DNA from: Eremothecium cymbalariae DBVPG#7215
Lineage: Eukaryota; Ascomycota; Saccharomycetes; Saccharomycetales; Saccharomycetaceae
Assembly (NCBI RefSeq): GCF_000235365.1
Contig: NC_016454.1
Location: 62,001-126,000 of the forward strand
Reading direction: 5' to 3'
Length of the DNA stretch: 64,000 nt
Shown in pieces: positions 48,060-60,157 of the stretch (position 1 is its first letter; each line of letters begins with the position of its first letter). Position numbers and translations under genes: made by a program. The notes under the pieces were generated by a model, which made no database searches, was not told the origin of the DNA, and was given only the letters and a program-made list of their open reading frames with translations.

Positions 48060-49104
48060 CTACAACTTCGGGTTCCCGCGGGCAAAGTGCGCGCCCTTGC
48101 GGATGTTTGCGATGAGATCCGGGAGGGCAGTCTGCAACAGCAGCTGTTCCTCCTTGGTGAGGTGGGCCAACAGGGAGTGGTCCACGGCCTGGATGTCGCC
48201 GCGGTGGAGGACGAGTGGAAGGGCGAAGTAGTCGACGGCGGTGCCGTCGCAGACGGCGCGGAGCGCGGCCTGGGCGGCTGCGCCGGCCTGCAGGCCGGGT
48301 AAGTAGACGTAGGCCGGGGGGTTCTGGCTGGGGGGGGATGGTCTCGCCGTTGAGGGAGCGGATGACGAGCTGGGCAAAGTTGAAGCCTGCGAGGGCCATG
48401 GAGAGGGTTGCAGAGCCTGCGCCGTTCTTGGCCTTTACGACCTCGTCGCCGCCGAACTGCACGCGGTGGATGTACTCTTTATAGGCCTTGCCGTTGTCCT
48501 TGAGCAGCAGAGAGGCGAATTTTTTGTCTTTGAAGACGGGAATGATGGTGTTGCCGCTGTGGCCGCCGATGACAGTGACGTGGTCGGCGAGGGAGTCGAT
48601 GGAGTAGGAGTTGCGGCCCAGGGTGTCGAGCAGGAAGGACTGGGCGCGGGTGAGGTCCAGGGAGGTGACGCCGAAGAGACGGGCCGGGTTGAACTTGCCG
48701 AGTTTCTTGAGCGTCTCTGCGGCAATGGGGACGGTGCTGTTGACCGGGTTCGAGATGATGAGGATCCGTGCAGTTGGACAGTGGGTCGCGACCGCGGTGG
48801 TGAGCGCGCGGACGATGCCGGCGTTGATGTTAAAGAGGTCGTCACGTGACATGCCCGGTTTACGGGGCACGCCCGCCGGAATGACGACCAGCTGGGAGTC
48901 CCGCAAGGCGGGGCCAAGCTGGTCGTCACCTTCAAAGCCTCTGACGACACAGTCGGTGTTGATGTGGGAGACGTCTGCAGCGACGCCGGGGGCGTTTCTG
49001 ATATCGTAGAGGTGCAGCGTGGAGACGTATGGAGAATTTTTCAAGAGTAACGAGAGGGGCTGTCCAATACCTCCAGCAGCTCCTAGGACAGTAACGTGGA
49101 CCAT
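48060..49104 (-). CDS. MDH3: Peroxisomal-type malate dehydrogenase, one-base frameshift
   Basis: NAD-dependent malate dehydrogenase of the Mdh3 group, interconverting malate and oxaloacetate to reoxidise peroxisomal NADH. Seen: [16 protein letters not shown] at residues 4-19, [40 protein letters not shown] and [10 protein letters not shown]. The frame then breaks in a run of eight C (48330-48337) just after SLNGETI. Removing one base restores the family C-terminus (AYVYLPGL, then DYFALPLVL) and a stop at 48060-48062, for about 347 residues (343 in S. cerevisiae). The tail is PKL, a weak peroxisomal signal in place of SKL. Unshifted, translation would run on to 47941. The cause may be an assembly error in the homopolymer, a true mutation or slippage. 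Confidence 0.85.
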
Positions 49105-49197
49105 TTTTTTGTTGATATACTTGCGACGGTGGGGTTCCAGCAGATGTGTGTCTGTGCTGTGTGTGCTGTGGTGAACGCGAGTGTGGATTGTATCTAT

Positions 49198-49768
49198 TTA
49201 GTCGTTGCTATATATACGTTGAAGAATGGAGGGGAGCAAGGTGAGGTTGGTTCCGGCGAGGCCGGAACAGGGTATCGCCGTCACGTGACCTGCCGTGTTG
49301 CCAAGGTCCGCGCTGAGGGTTTCCAGCAACTCGTCGCAGATCTGCTGCGGGTCCGTCGACGGCGGCAGCAGGTCTATCTTGTTAAGCAGGATTATGACGG
49401 TGCATTGGAGACCGAGACGGTCTCTTTCGGCCAGGATATTGCACAGTTCGTGGTTACTCTCGGCGATGCGAGCGGAGGCGAAGGCGTCGGTGCACCAAAG
49501 AAGAATATCAGTAGAGTCAAAGTAATTCTCCCAAAAGGGCCGGAGCGTGGATTGGCCCCCGATGTCCCAGAGTTGAAGGTTGTAAGGGCCTATGGGGAGG
49601 GTGTGGATTTGGAAGCCGACGGTTGGAGTAATAGGGGGCAGCGTGCCATCTGGATAGAGAAGACGATGTACTATGGTAGTTTTTCCTGAGTTATCGAGGC
49701 CTAAGCACTAGACAGCGAAGTTCTTTGTCCTTGGCCTTTTGCTTCTTGATGATCGTGAGCAGGCCCAT
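49198..49768 (-). CDS. CIN4: Arl2-like GTPase Cin4, needing +1 frameshift at CTT-AGG-C
   Basis: Cin4 is a small GTPase that acts with Cin1 and Cin2 in beta-tubulin folding and microtubule stability. The start at 49768 reads MGLLTIIKKQKAKDK up to LVL (codon 22, CTT at 49705-49703). The zero frame then meets AGG CCT CGA TAA and stops after 25 codons. Skipping the A at 49702 gives GLDNSGKTT (Walker A), then TVGFQIH, WDIGGQ, LLNKIDL and a stop at 49200-49198: 189 residues, against 191 in S. cerevisiae. The break is exactly CTT-AGG-C in frame, the heptamer that directs +1 frameshifting in Ty1 and ABP140, and the product Leu-Gly fits the conserved LG of this family. The rest of the frame is intact. 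A sequencing error or a young mutation remains possible. It is divergent from PSO2 as in S. cerevisiae. Confidence 0.9.
49699..49705 (-). promoter_or_regulatory. Candidate programmed +1 frameshift site CTT-AGG-C
   Basis: In the CIN4 zero frame the P-site codon is CTT and the next codon AGG, followed by C: the exact Ty1 heptamer. The zero-frame stop follows two codons later (49693-49691). Confidence 0.65.
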
Positions 49769-49929
49769 TATTCTGATTGTGGATGTGGTTTGGTTTATGA
49801 TGGGGGATCTTGAAGAAGGGCGAGCTAGCCAACAGGTTTTTGTTTTTTAGTTTTTAGTTTCTTGTTTCTAGTTCTGCTCCCCATGGATACGTGAATGAGA
49901 AGTTGGTTCTGGGTATTGGAGTTCTAGAT

Positions 49930-51687
49930 ATGAGAAAGAGTATTGTTGAAGTGAATAGGAAGGATGTACGATATAAGAAGGAAAGGAAGCCGTTGGGTTT
50001 GCGGCAGTCGAAACTCTTTGAGTTTGATATCCCGCGTACCAGCAATCCGTTGGATCGCAGCAGCAGGAGTTGCACCGTACTTGGAGGAGCACCAGGGGCC
50101 GTGCTACAGGGTTCAAAGGAGCCGGAGGTGATTACTGTTCTTGAAGATGATGTTGAGTATGTTTCTTCGGATGATTGTGAGGGTAATTTAGGTGCATCGC
50201 AGCGGAAAACCCTGTTTGTTCAAAGTTCGGAAGATATGGAGGAAGATGTTGCTGAAACAGGGGATATTTGTGAGATATTGGATGATCCAGAACCATATGA
50301 GGTGAATTCTGAGGTTATCTGTCCTCTATGTCTTACTGATTTATCTTTTTTGTATCTCCATGAACGAGAAGCTCACTGTGACCAGTGCCTTCTTGCCAGG
50401 AGCTCGGTTAGACGCAAGAGATCCATTCCGCTTCCCGATGTGAAGAAACTTAAATTCTCAGAGGTTACTATAGTCGTTGACGGGTTTAATTTTATGGATA
50501 ATAGTGAGGTGAAGTATTATTTTCTTTCCCATTTTCATGCAGATCATTATCAAGGTCTTTGTCAAAGTTGGAAACAAGGGCGGTTGTTTTGTTCACAAAT
50601 AACCGCAAACTTGGTAATTTCAAAATTTAAGATCGATGTGGACCAAATAACCATACTGAAACTCAATGAGCCTCTTTATATAACCCCTCGTTTGCGGTGT
50701 TTCCCCTTGGATGCAAACCATTGTCCAGGAGCCCTGATATTGTTATTTGAAGAGTTGGATTTTAATGGTAGTGTGCTGCACAGTGTGCTGCATACAGGTG
50801 ACTTTCGAGCTACCAATGGTATGATACGAAGCCTTGATCAGCTCACTTGTGGGAGAGAGTTGGACAGTGTATACCTTGATACCACATATCTTAACCCTAA
50901 TTACCATTTCCCCCTTCAGAGATCTGTTCTTAAGCTTACTGCATCGTTTGCTGCTCAAATTAGTCAAACAGGGATTCGTACGTATTTTGGTGATACTCAA
51001 AAGTCTATTCTAACCTTTATGAAGTCAACCCGCGATAAGATTATATCTCAGAAGAGGTTTCGATACATTTACCTTATTGCAACGTATTCTATAGGTAAGG
51101 AAAAACTTGCTATTTCGATCGCTGAAGAGCTTCAAACAAAAATATACATTCCCCTCAACTCACCCAAACACGATCTCATTAAGCAATATATGGATTGGAT
51201 CCCAAGCAATATAATTACCCATAATATACAGGAATCATGCGTCCATCTGGTTTCGTTCGACGTACTTTCTTCAAAAGAATCAATTGACAAATATCTTTTA
51301 ACTGTGCCTCCAATTTACGAAGATATTGTGGGATTTAACCCTACTGGATGGTCTTATGATAATGGACGTAAATACATGTCCTCAGAGGCAACTATCAAGC
51401 GATTCCAAAGCGCTGAATCAAGATATAAATATGTGATTGATCTAATAAGGGATTGTTCGGTGGATGAATTGAAAATCGAGACCTTTAGATCGCAGTACAA
51501 ACCTCACAAGAAGTATCAAGTTTTTAAGGTCCCATATTCAGAGCATTCCAGTTTTAAAGACTTGTGCGTTTTTCTAACAAAGGTACCCGTTTCCCGAGTC
51601 TATTCAACTGTTAATCTTCATGATTCCGAAATGCATTCTATGTGGTTTGACACTTGGAGAAGAATAAGGAACGAAATGTTGCATTAA
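49930..51687 (+). CDS. PSO2: DNA interstrand crosslink repair nuclease Pso2/Snm1
   Basis: 585 residues from the ATG at 49930 (MRKSIVEVNRKDV), which matches the S. cerevisiae start; an upstream GTG frame is not used. It is a metallo-beta-lactamase/beta-CASP 5' exonuclease for repair of interstrand crosslinks in the nucleus. Seen: a basic, PCNA-interaction-like N-terminal segment, a zinc finger with CPLCLTDL...HCDQC (about residues 135-157), metal-binding HFHADHYQGL, LDANHCPGA, HTGDFR, and the C-terminal VPYSEHSSF typical of beta-CASP. Base composition drops sharply in G+C relative to the adjacent CIN4. Confidence 0.94.
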   Translation: MRKSIVEVNRKDVRYKKERKPLGLRQSKLFEFDIPRTSNPLDRSSRSCTVLGGAPGAVLQGSKEPEVITVLEDDVEYVSSDDCEGNLGASQRKTLFVQSSEDMEEDVAETGDICEILDDPEPYEVNSEVICPLCLTDLSFLYLHEREAHCDQCLLARSSVRRKRSIPLPDVKKLKFSEVTIVVDGFNFMDNSEVKYYFLSHFHADHYQGLCQSWKQGRLFCSQITANLVISKFKIDVDQITILKLNEPLYITPRLRCFPLDANHCPGALILLFEELDFNGSVLHSVLHTGDFRATNGMIRSLDQLTCGRELDSVYLDTTYLNPNYHFPLQRSVLKLTASFAAQISQTGIRTYFGDTQKSILTFMKSTRDKIISQKRFRYIYLIATYSIGKEKLAISIAEELQTKIYIPLNSPKHDLIKQYMDWIPSNIITHNIQESCVHLVSFDVLSSKESIDKYLLTVPPIYEDIVGFNPTGWSYDNGRKYMSSEATIKRFQSAESRYKYVIDLIRDCSVDELKIETFRSQYKPHKKYQVFKVPYSEHSSFKDLCVFLTKVPVSRVYSTVNLHDSEMHSMWFDTWRRIRNEMLH

Positions 51688-52015
51688 TTATGATTACATG
51701 TTATTTAATACAAAAAAGGAAGCGTGCAGATAACATTAAAAACTGCTTGTAACCCTGTTCATTTTATATTTTAAAATGTTTTCTTTTCACATATTATTAG
51801 TCTGGGAAATTTATCTTTGTTTTTGTTGTTGGTTCAAGTGTTCATCTATTAATTAATAAATAATTCCCTGTCATTCCTTCTTCAACATCATCGTACCTTT
51901 TGTATAAATAAAAGGATGTATATGTGAGAAAGGGAAATCAGAACTCATTTTAACAGATTTCAAAAAAAAACTTTAGTTCATCTTAATTTGTACTAAAAGG
52001 AAAGAAGACTTCGAG
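51688..52015. other. Convergent gap PSO2-GAT2
   Basis: 328 AT-rich bases between two 3' ends. Nothing is recognised. Confidence 0.6.
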
Positions 52016-54175
<2,160 letters not shown>

Positions 54176-56282
54176 TTATTTGTTTGGAATATTACCAGGC
54201 AGAAGAGCTCAATTATTTTTTATGTCCTGTCGTCAACTGTGTGTTAATAGTTGATCTCTGCTTTATATCTTTTTGAGCAGAAAGCCAACACTGTCACAAT
54301 CTAAATTCAAACGTATGTATACTTGGCACAAATGTCAGCGCTTTTTCACACAAACAAAAAAACTGTAAAATCTTGCACAGGTCAGGAAGTGGAACAAACG
54401 TGAGAAGGAAATTAATTGTTTGTGGTCTGTATCATATAAGTCTTTGGAGATCTCCTTTGACCAACGCTTTAGCCGTAAAATTTCAGTTACGAACGATATG
54501 AGGAAAGAACTAAAATCTGCTTGCTTGTTGCCTCTCTTTTCTGTCTTAATAGAAAAATTAAAATATCAAAACAAAAAAACGACAATTAATTTCTGATACA
54601 ATTTTATGGGTTTAATTAATTCAATTAAATTCGAACTCAAAACCTATCGATATTTTTTGCTTCAAAGAATTATGAAGAATTCAATAATTAAACGTAATAG
54701 CGGTTTTGCGTATAATATAGTCTTTATTCAATTGGCAAGGAGAGAGGTTAGTCTGACAGAATATTTAAATCTTTTTCTTTCTGAATATAATAAAAAATAA
54801 AACCTTGCTATTATTCTTTACAAAAGTAGGTTGGGTTGCTAAGGTTACTACTATTATGTCCAAGGGAAAAAAACGTATTATCAGATTTTTTATATATGCA
54901 AGATTAAATACCTAAAATTAAAGAACTCTCTCCCATCTATTTTTAATTTTTCGATTGTCTCTCCCGTAATAACATTTCCTGCTTTATACCCTTCAGAAAT
55001 TGCTTCTGATATTAGTGGAAATGCAAGGGATAATAATCTATTCTGTCTACTCTTTTACAAGGAAAATGTTATTGGAGAAGAAAGCTGCTGATCCCCACTT
55101 CCGTATGCACTAATATTCCAAAATTAATACCTAAAAATCCCCTCTATAAGCTTAAATATGGTGTTCATTTTAGCCAAATACGTTCTATGCGGCACTCTTT
55201 TTTTGTGTCTGCGTTGTGCCTGGGGAAATCCCTGTGCCAGGGCCGTTATCCTACAGATTTTTCTTGGAACCTCCCATAAATGATATACACCCTAAAAATC
55301 AGCGGGGAAGATAATAAAAATGGTCCAACTTGTTGACTAAGAATCCTAATAGTATCTCGATACCATATCCAACGAAATCATCGTTTTCCTTTGCTGTTGC
55401 TATCTCAAAGGGTCATCTTGCCCTTTACAGACAAGTCTACAACAACAACAAAAAAAAAACGGTTTGGGGGTTTTGCTGCTGCTGCTGCTGTGCTGCAACT
55501 TCTACTGCATAGATAAAAATCCCTTGAATACGTCCATCATATTCTTATACGATATAACAGCTATTGCGACGGTTCTAACGGTTTTTTTATTTAGGGAAAC
55601 CATCTCATACTACACCTCTAAAATACATAGCTCAAATATTATTAGGATCTGCGCTAAATCAAGTAGATGTTTGGTTGAGCATAGGAACCCACATTCTATG
55701 AAGATGACTTTGATTAGTTTTTGTTATTTAACGGACACATAGGTGTGACGCTGACGCGCGAATGACGCAGAATAGATTATTGCATTAAGAGATTGCAAGC
55801 CTTCAGAGGTCTACTGATAGTGATAATGGTCTGTTAGTTTTGTTTTATTTGCTAAATCAAGGATATCGGGTTGAAGGGGAGTAAAGTGAAATGTCATATA
55901 TAGCAATAATCTGTATAGCGTATACAGTGTATAATATTAATCAGCTATCGCGGGAAGAACAAAATGATTTATCGTCGATTTATATATGTGATATGGGTGT
56001 GTGGGTGTATTGATGTTTAAAAAATGTAAAAGGGATTATTTAGATAGATATGCTCCTAAGTCACCTTACTTAGTTGAGATAAACAGTGGGAATTCATTGT
56101 TGTTAACGATTCGGGAGGACAAGAAATACATAAAAGACTGACTGATACCAGGGGAAATAGGTATATAAGCTTTTTTTAAGAAGAAATATAAGGCTTTCTT
56201 TTCAAGTTGGAAATATCTGTTATATTTTGTGATTCGACAGAGAAAAGAAGGGGGAGAGGAGAAAACAGGCGTCTTCGAAAGT
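54176..56282. other. Long divergent region GAT2-GID8
   Basis: 2.1 kb upstream of both genes, AT-rich, with A/T runs and a short CTG array near 55476-55490. Short open frames (54606-54800, 55330-55512, 55464-55742) have no recognised similarity. A weak protein-like stretch on the minus strand (about 54895-55180) is interrupted by stops. Probably a large promoter; no RNA gene was found by eye. Confidence 0.5.
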
Positions 56283-57410
56283 ATGACAAAGTTCAAGACG
56301 GTTTATGAGCGTAAAAGCTTTTCCAAGCAAGAGTGGAATGAATTTGTGCTTGAGTCTGCGTTGCCGCATGCTGTAGTGAAGGAAAATTTGAATCAAGAGA
56401 AGATTGCAGAACCGAGTATCCCTTTATTGTTGCTTAATTACTTTGTGGTCATGGCGTATGAGGAATCTAGTGTTCGGATGGCTCGGGAATTGGGGTTTGT
56501 GAAAAATAATAAGGATGCTAATGAGTTCAATCAGATCTACAAGATTCGTGAGAGAGCTTATATACGGGAGCTTATTAAAATGGGGGATATTCTGAAGGCC
56601 ATGGAGGAGATAAATGATAAATTTGGTGTGGAGACATTAGAAATTATAGATACAGGGTTATCAAGTCCTCGAAGTAAATCTCTGCAGGATGAGGATCTTC
56701 ATTTCAAGTTGTTGCTTTTAAGTTTGATTGAAATGATTAGGCACCATCACCAGGATCCACCGAAATCAGAAGAGGAGTCTAATATGTTTATATTGGACTT
56801 GATAGAATATTCGCAGGAAAAATTGGCAACAAAAGCAAGCTCTAACAAAGAATACATGAAGGAACTAGAACTAGTGATGACATTGTTACTCTTTCCGATG
56901 GAATCAGTGAAGGATGACGATGGTAACCGGATTCGGATCCCGAAAAGTCTAAAGAGGCTATATTCTCTTTCTTTGAGATCTAGGATCGCAGAATTAGTTA
57001 ACAGAAAACTACTTCAGCGGATTCACCCACAGATATCGATGGCTGGTACCCAAGGTAAGTACCCGGACCTCTTGGGCAGTAATATCGCGGAAAAGAATTT
57101 TGCGCATTTCAATGATCTTCTAAAGTCCAGGGTAAAAGAAGATATCTCATCAAATTTTACTAAAGGCTCGTTATCTGGTATCAAAGATGCTCCCGATGGG
57201 CCTTTGAACAACAATGCGTGGATGAAAGCAAACTGGACAAGTACTGGTCGTATGCTTCAAGATCATGATGCGAAAAACAACGCGCAGGAGGAAAGACTGC
57301 ATATAGAATATGAAGTAAAACTAGTTCAGGTAATGAAACTATGGGCATGGTGTGAAAACCAATTGCACAGTTGTGATGTGGGGGTACCCAGAGTCGAGAG
57401 TGCAATATAA
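56283..57410 (+). CDS. GID8: GID/CTLH ubiquitin ligase subunit Gid8
   Basis: 375 residues from the ATG at 56283 (MTKFKTVYERKSFS); the frame above starts only with GTG. Gid8 is a core scaffold of the GID E3 ligase, which marks gluconeogenic enzymes for degradation when glucose returns. Seen: LisH-like helices (IPLLLLNYFVVMAYEESSVRMARELG, given here only as its flanks IPLLLLNYF and ARELGF), the CTLH segment (IRELIKMGDILKAMEEIN), and a CRA region with LHFKLLLLSLIEMIR. It is shorter than S. cerevisiae Gid8 (455), mainly in loops. Order matches YMR135C between GAT2 and ERG29. Confidence 0.92.
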   Translation: MTKFKTVYERKSFSKQEWNEFVLESALPHAVVKENLNQEKIAEPSIPLLLLNYFVVMAYEESSVRMARELGFVKNNKDANEFNQIYKIRERAYIRELIKMGDILKAMEEINDKFGVETLEIIDTGLSSPRSKSLQDEDLHFKLLLLSLIEMIRHHHQDPPKSEEESNMFILDLIEYSQEKLATKASSNKEYMKELELVMTLLLFPMESVKDDDGNRIRIPKSLKRLYSLSLRSRIAELVNRKLLQRIHPQISMAGTQGKYPDLLGSNIAEKNFAHFNDLLKSRVKEDISSNFTKGSLSGIKDAPDGPLNNNAWMKANWTSTGRMLQDHDAKNNAQEERLHIEYEVKLVQVMKLWAWCENQLHSCDVGVPRVESAI

Positions 57411-57545
57411 AATATAAAATATAAAATATACGTTAGAGAATTGCAAGTTCCACAGAAAAGAAAGTGTAAAATAAAATAATGCTTGGAAGATCAAACAGAT
57501 AAACTAAAAAAATATGAAAATGAAAATTATTACTTGGTTTCTATA

Positions 57546-58271
57546 TTAAACGAAAAACTTACAGTTTATAGTATCCCCTGTTTCTATTTTTAAAAAACAC
57601 AACTGTACATCATCAAGGTTTGTAGGCAGTTCCTCATCAAAAGTATTGTAGATTTTAACACTTTTTGAAACAGTGAAATCTGTGCCTTTGTCCGCAGCCA
57701 AAGTACGGAATATTTCCGTATCCTTGAACAAATGGTATAACCTTCTTCTCAATACCTTCAACGAAGTCCCAAATTCCGGTCTTCGCTGATCTTCGAATTC
57801 TTCAGGGGAAAATTCAATATGGAAATTTAGAAGCTGGCCCAGGCTCCGCGCCTCATCTGACCCGTCCAGTACCCTGCAGTTAGCATACAAATGTGCCACA
57901 TGAACCGGCTTGGAGAAAAACTTCTCTCTGCTCTCAAACTCTTCAATCACAATCCCTGTCTTTTCATCCAAAAACTCTCGGCCATGATATGAATCATCCA
58001 GCACTACCCGGTGATCTTTCAGTGTCTCATTCAGCTTGCGTCTCCTCAGCTCCTCATACGTTTCCTTCTGTATAAATGTCATTTCAATTGTTATATATAG
58101 CTCATTAATACAAGCAAACGCTCCCATGATTATTAAAAACAACGTGATCCGTGAGCTCACTCGCTCTTCCGTATATTCCTTCAGATATGGGATTTGCCGC
58201 AGCCACTTCAGAAGAATATCTTCATAATGCCAGTATGCATCACGCAGAAAACCCAACGTCGTGATTAACAT
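57546..58271 (-). CDS. ERG29: ER membrane protein Erg29
   Basis: 241 residues from the ATG at 58271 (MLITTLGFLRDAYWHYED); the upstream frame has only TTG. S. cerevisiae Erg29 (237 residues) is an essential ER protein needed for the methylsterol oxidation step and for iron homeostasis. Seen: an N-terminal amphipathic part, one clear membrane segment at about residues 42-64 (ITLFLIIMGAFACINELYI) and a soluble C-terminal part. It is convergent with GID8, as with YMR134W-YMR135C. The call relies on length, topology and synteny. Confidence 0.85.
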   Translation of the reverse strand: MLITTLGFLRDAYWHYEDILLKWLRQIPYLKEYTEERVSSRITLFLIIMGAFACINELYITIEMTFIQKETYEELRRRKLNETLKDHRVVLDDSYHGREFLDEKTGIVIEEFESREKFFSKPVHVAHLYANCRVLDGSDEARSLGQLLNFHIEFSPEEFEDQRRPEFGTSLKVLRRRLYHLFKDTEIFRTLAADKGTDFTVSKSVKIYNTFDEELPTNLDDVQLCFLKIETGDTINCKFFV

Positions 58272-58594
58272 TGCGCTTCGTGCCGTCAACCTCTACCTGG
58301 CTATACTTCAGTAGCTCCAAGTACCCGAAACTCCAAATACAATCTAAAAGAGGCACTGGTTTATTTCAGAACTCTAACTTTCACGTAGGTCTTTATTCGG
58401 TAGGTATGTTCCAAAGTAGCCTAACTGTAGAACATTGTGGACAGTTGGCCTGCCGTACTCCATGAGCTGATCTAAGAAAGAGCCATCGCACCCATGTGTG
58501 TACTGGGCGGAGCAGTAGTTCCACTGGTGTCTAGTAGGACGATTCGTGGTGTAGCATTGCGGGAGACAAATTACCTATACAGTGCGTAGATAGA

Positions 58595-58600
<6 letters not shown>

Positions 58601-58633
<33 letters not shown>
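58601..58633. repeat. (TG)16 dinucleotide repeat
   Basis: 33 bases of pure TG upstream of ERG29. Confidence 0.9.
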
Positions 58634-58636
<3 letters not shown>

Positions 58637-59269
58637 GATGGGATGGTTAAGTGCGAAAGAGGATCACGCCAATAGTCTGGATCAAGTTTAAAGTATTGTT
58701 CAAAGACATAGCGAGAGACGCCTCACTGCATTGCAATGGTTGTGTATTTGAGTCGGAGGAGAGTGGAAGGGGCCGATGGGGAACATCGTATTCCAGAAAC
58801 GTGCCGTGGTCACTTTGATAGGCGTCTATTAAAAACCCAAGTATCTAAGATGGTCCGCCATGGCCACGCTTTGCCTCCTTCCAGAAACTCCTCGTCACAA
58901 CTCCTTAAGGCTCCTTGAGCGTGTATGTAACAGTAGATATGGTTACTTTACAGCAGCAGCAGAAGCAGCAGCAATATTTAGAAAGAATTTCTCGGCGTTG
59001 TAACACTGCCTTCGAGGCACTAACGACAAAACGTCACCAAGGCAGGCTTTTTCTTAAAATATGTGGGAGATTCCGAATAAAGCAAGTAAATCGCTGTTGA
59101 AGCCAGCGTGAGGGAAAACAGCCGATCTGGACGCAGGCAGTCCACTTCCCTCTGTGAAGGGATGTTCTATATTGAACAAAAGCGTCAGTGAGCAGCAGGC
59201 GTCAAATTCTTGGGGTAGTTCTAGAACCGTTAAAAGAAAACGTAGGCGCAAACATTTCATCAGAAATAA

Positions 59270-59277
59270 TATAAAAG
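59270..59277 (+). promoter_or_regulatory. TATA box of the GPI protein gene
   Basis: TATAAAAG, 94 bases before the ATG at 59371; typical of regulated yeast cell wall genes. Confidence 0.6.
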
Positions 59278-59370
59278 GTGTATGAATTGGTCAGTTTATC
59301 TGGTTCACAGAATTTGCAAGCCAGGGTGCAGCACACTGAATCAAATCAAACAAGCAAGCAAACAAGTAAT

Positions 59371-59931
59371 ATGAAATACGTCGATTTTGTGATCTTAGCT
59401 CAAGTCCCACTATTAGCTTACCAGGGTGTGCTCGCTCAGGCGCCTGTTGCCAGTGGAGCGCAAAGCAGCGTTAGTCTATTGGCTGCCGGTGCAGCCGCTG
59501 CGGATAGCGGTGCCTCTTTATCTCCCTCTGCCCCATCCACTGCTGCTAGTGCTAACAGTGCATCTGGTGCTAGCAGTGCATCTGGTTCTGTATCTGGCTC
59601 CGCTATAACTGGCAGTTTAGAGATTCTCACGGTTGGCGGCAGTGGATCTGCTCCGGGCGCTGCAACTACCGGCTCTTTGTCCAGGTCCGCTTCAGCTTCA
59701 GGTGCTGCTAGTAACAGCACAGCTGCCAAGAGTTCGGCTTCTGGTGCTGGCGCCTCTAAAAATGCTCCAACGGCCTCTGATTCTGCAGGTTCGACTGTCC
59801 TTCCTAAATCATCTGCAGCTTTAAATCAAACTTCAAGTGCAGGCTCTTCTAAGGCTAGTTCGGGTGAAGCAGGCATGCTAGCTGCCCCTGTCGCAGCTGG
59901 TATTCTGGCTGTCGCAGCTGCTTTAATCTAA
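59371..59931 (+). CDS. Small Ser/Ala-rich GPI-anchored cell wall protein
   Basis: 186 residues from the ATG at 59371. Seen: an N-terminal signal peptide (about residues 1-22, FVILAQVPLLAYQGVLAQ), a body made almost only of Ser, Ala, Gly, Thr and Pro with a few N-glycosylation sites, and a C-terminal GPI signal. That signal is a small-residue omega region near SSGEAG followed by a hydrophobic tail (AAPVAAGILAVAAALI). No cysteines are present outside the ends. Such proteins are O-mannosylated structural wall components. The exact family is not recognised. It has no counterpart between ERG29 and REC114 in S. cerevisiae, so it was gained here or lost there. Confidence 0.75.
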   Translation: MKYVDFVILAQVPLLAYQGVLAQAPVASGAQSSVSLLAAGAAAADSGASLSPSAPSTAASANSASGASSASGSVSGSAITGSLEILTVGGSGSAPGAATTGSLSRSASASGAASNSTAAKSSASGAGASKNAPTASDSAGSTVLPKSSAALNQTSSAGSSKASSGEAGMLAAPVAAGILAVAAALI

Positions 59932-60157
59932 TCTCCTGAGCGCGTGATTTATTCCCCGCATTGTTTCTGTGAATGGTATGCAGCTTATTTAAACTTAGGT
60001 TGTTTTACAACATGCGATTTTAGATTAGTTCGGGAAGTTAAGCAAAAAAATATTGGATTTAATCATACTTCGTTAATAACTTATGCTGTTGTTATAAAAG
60101 GACTAGTTGGAAAACTAGTATGTTAATATAGCCGTAACAAACTTTATAAAGGAAAGC

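Larger units (their letters stand above)
58272..59370. other. Intergenic region ERG29-GPI protein gene
   Basis: 1.1 kb with a (TG)n repeat (58601-58633), a CAG array near 58950-58970 and a TATA box before the GPI gene (59270-59277). Short frames here are not recognised. Confidence 0.55.

Noticed and set aside
47941..48330. The Arg/Pro-rich read-through tail of MDH3
   Set aside because: It results from the frameshift; the other frame carries the conserved malate dehydrogenase C-terminus.
48215..49009. Long plus-strand frames opposite MDH3
   Set aside because: They are shadows produced by the high G+C content of the gene.
49198..49768. An intron as the cause of the CIN4 frame break
   Set aside because: Only one base is in excess and no donor, branch or acceptor lies at the junction.
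54606..54800. 64-codon plus-strand frame before GAT2
   Set aside because: AT-rich composition and no recognised domain; likely random.
54895..55180. Protein-like minus-strand stretch in the GAT2-GID8 gap
   Set aside because: It has at least two stops and no family was recognised; chance cannot be excluded.
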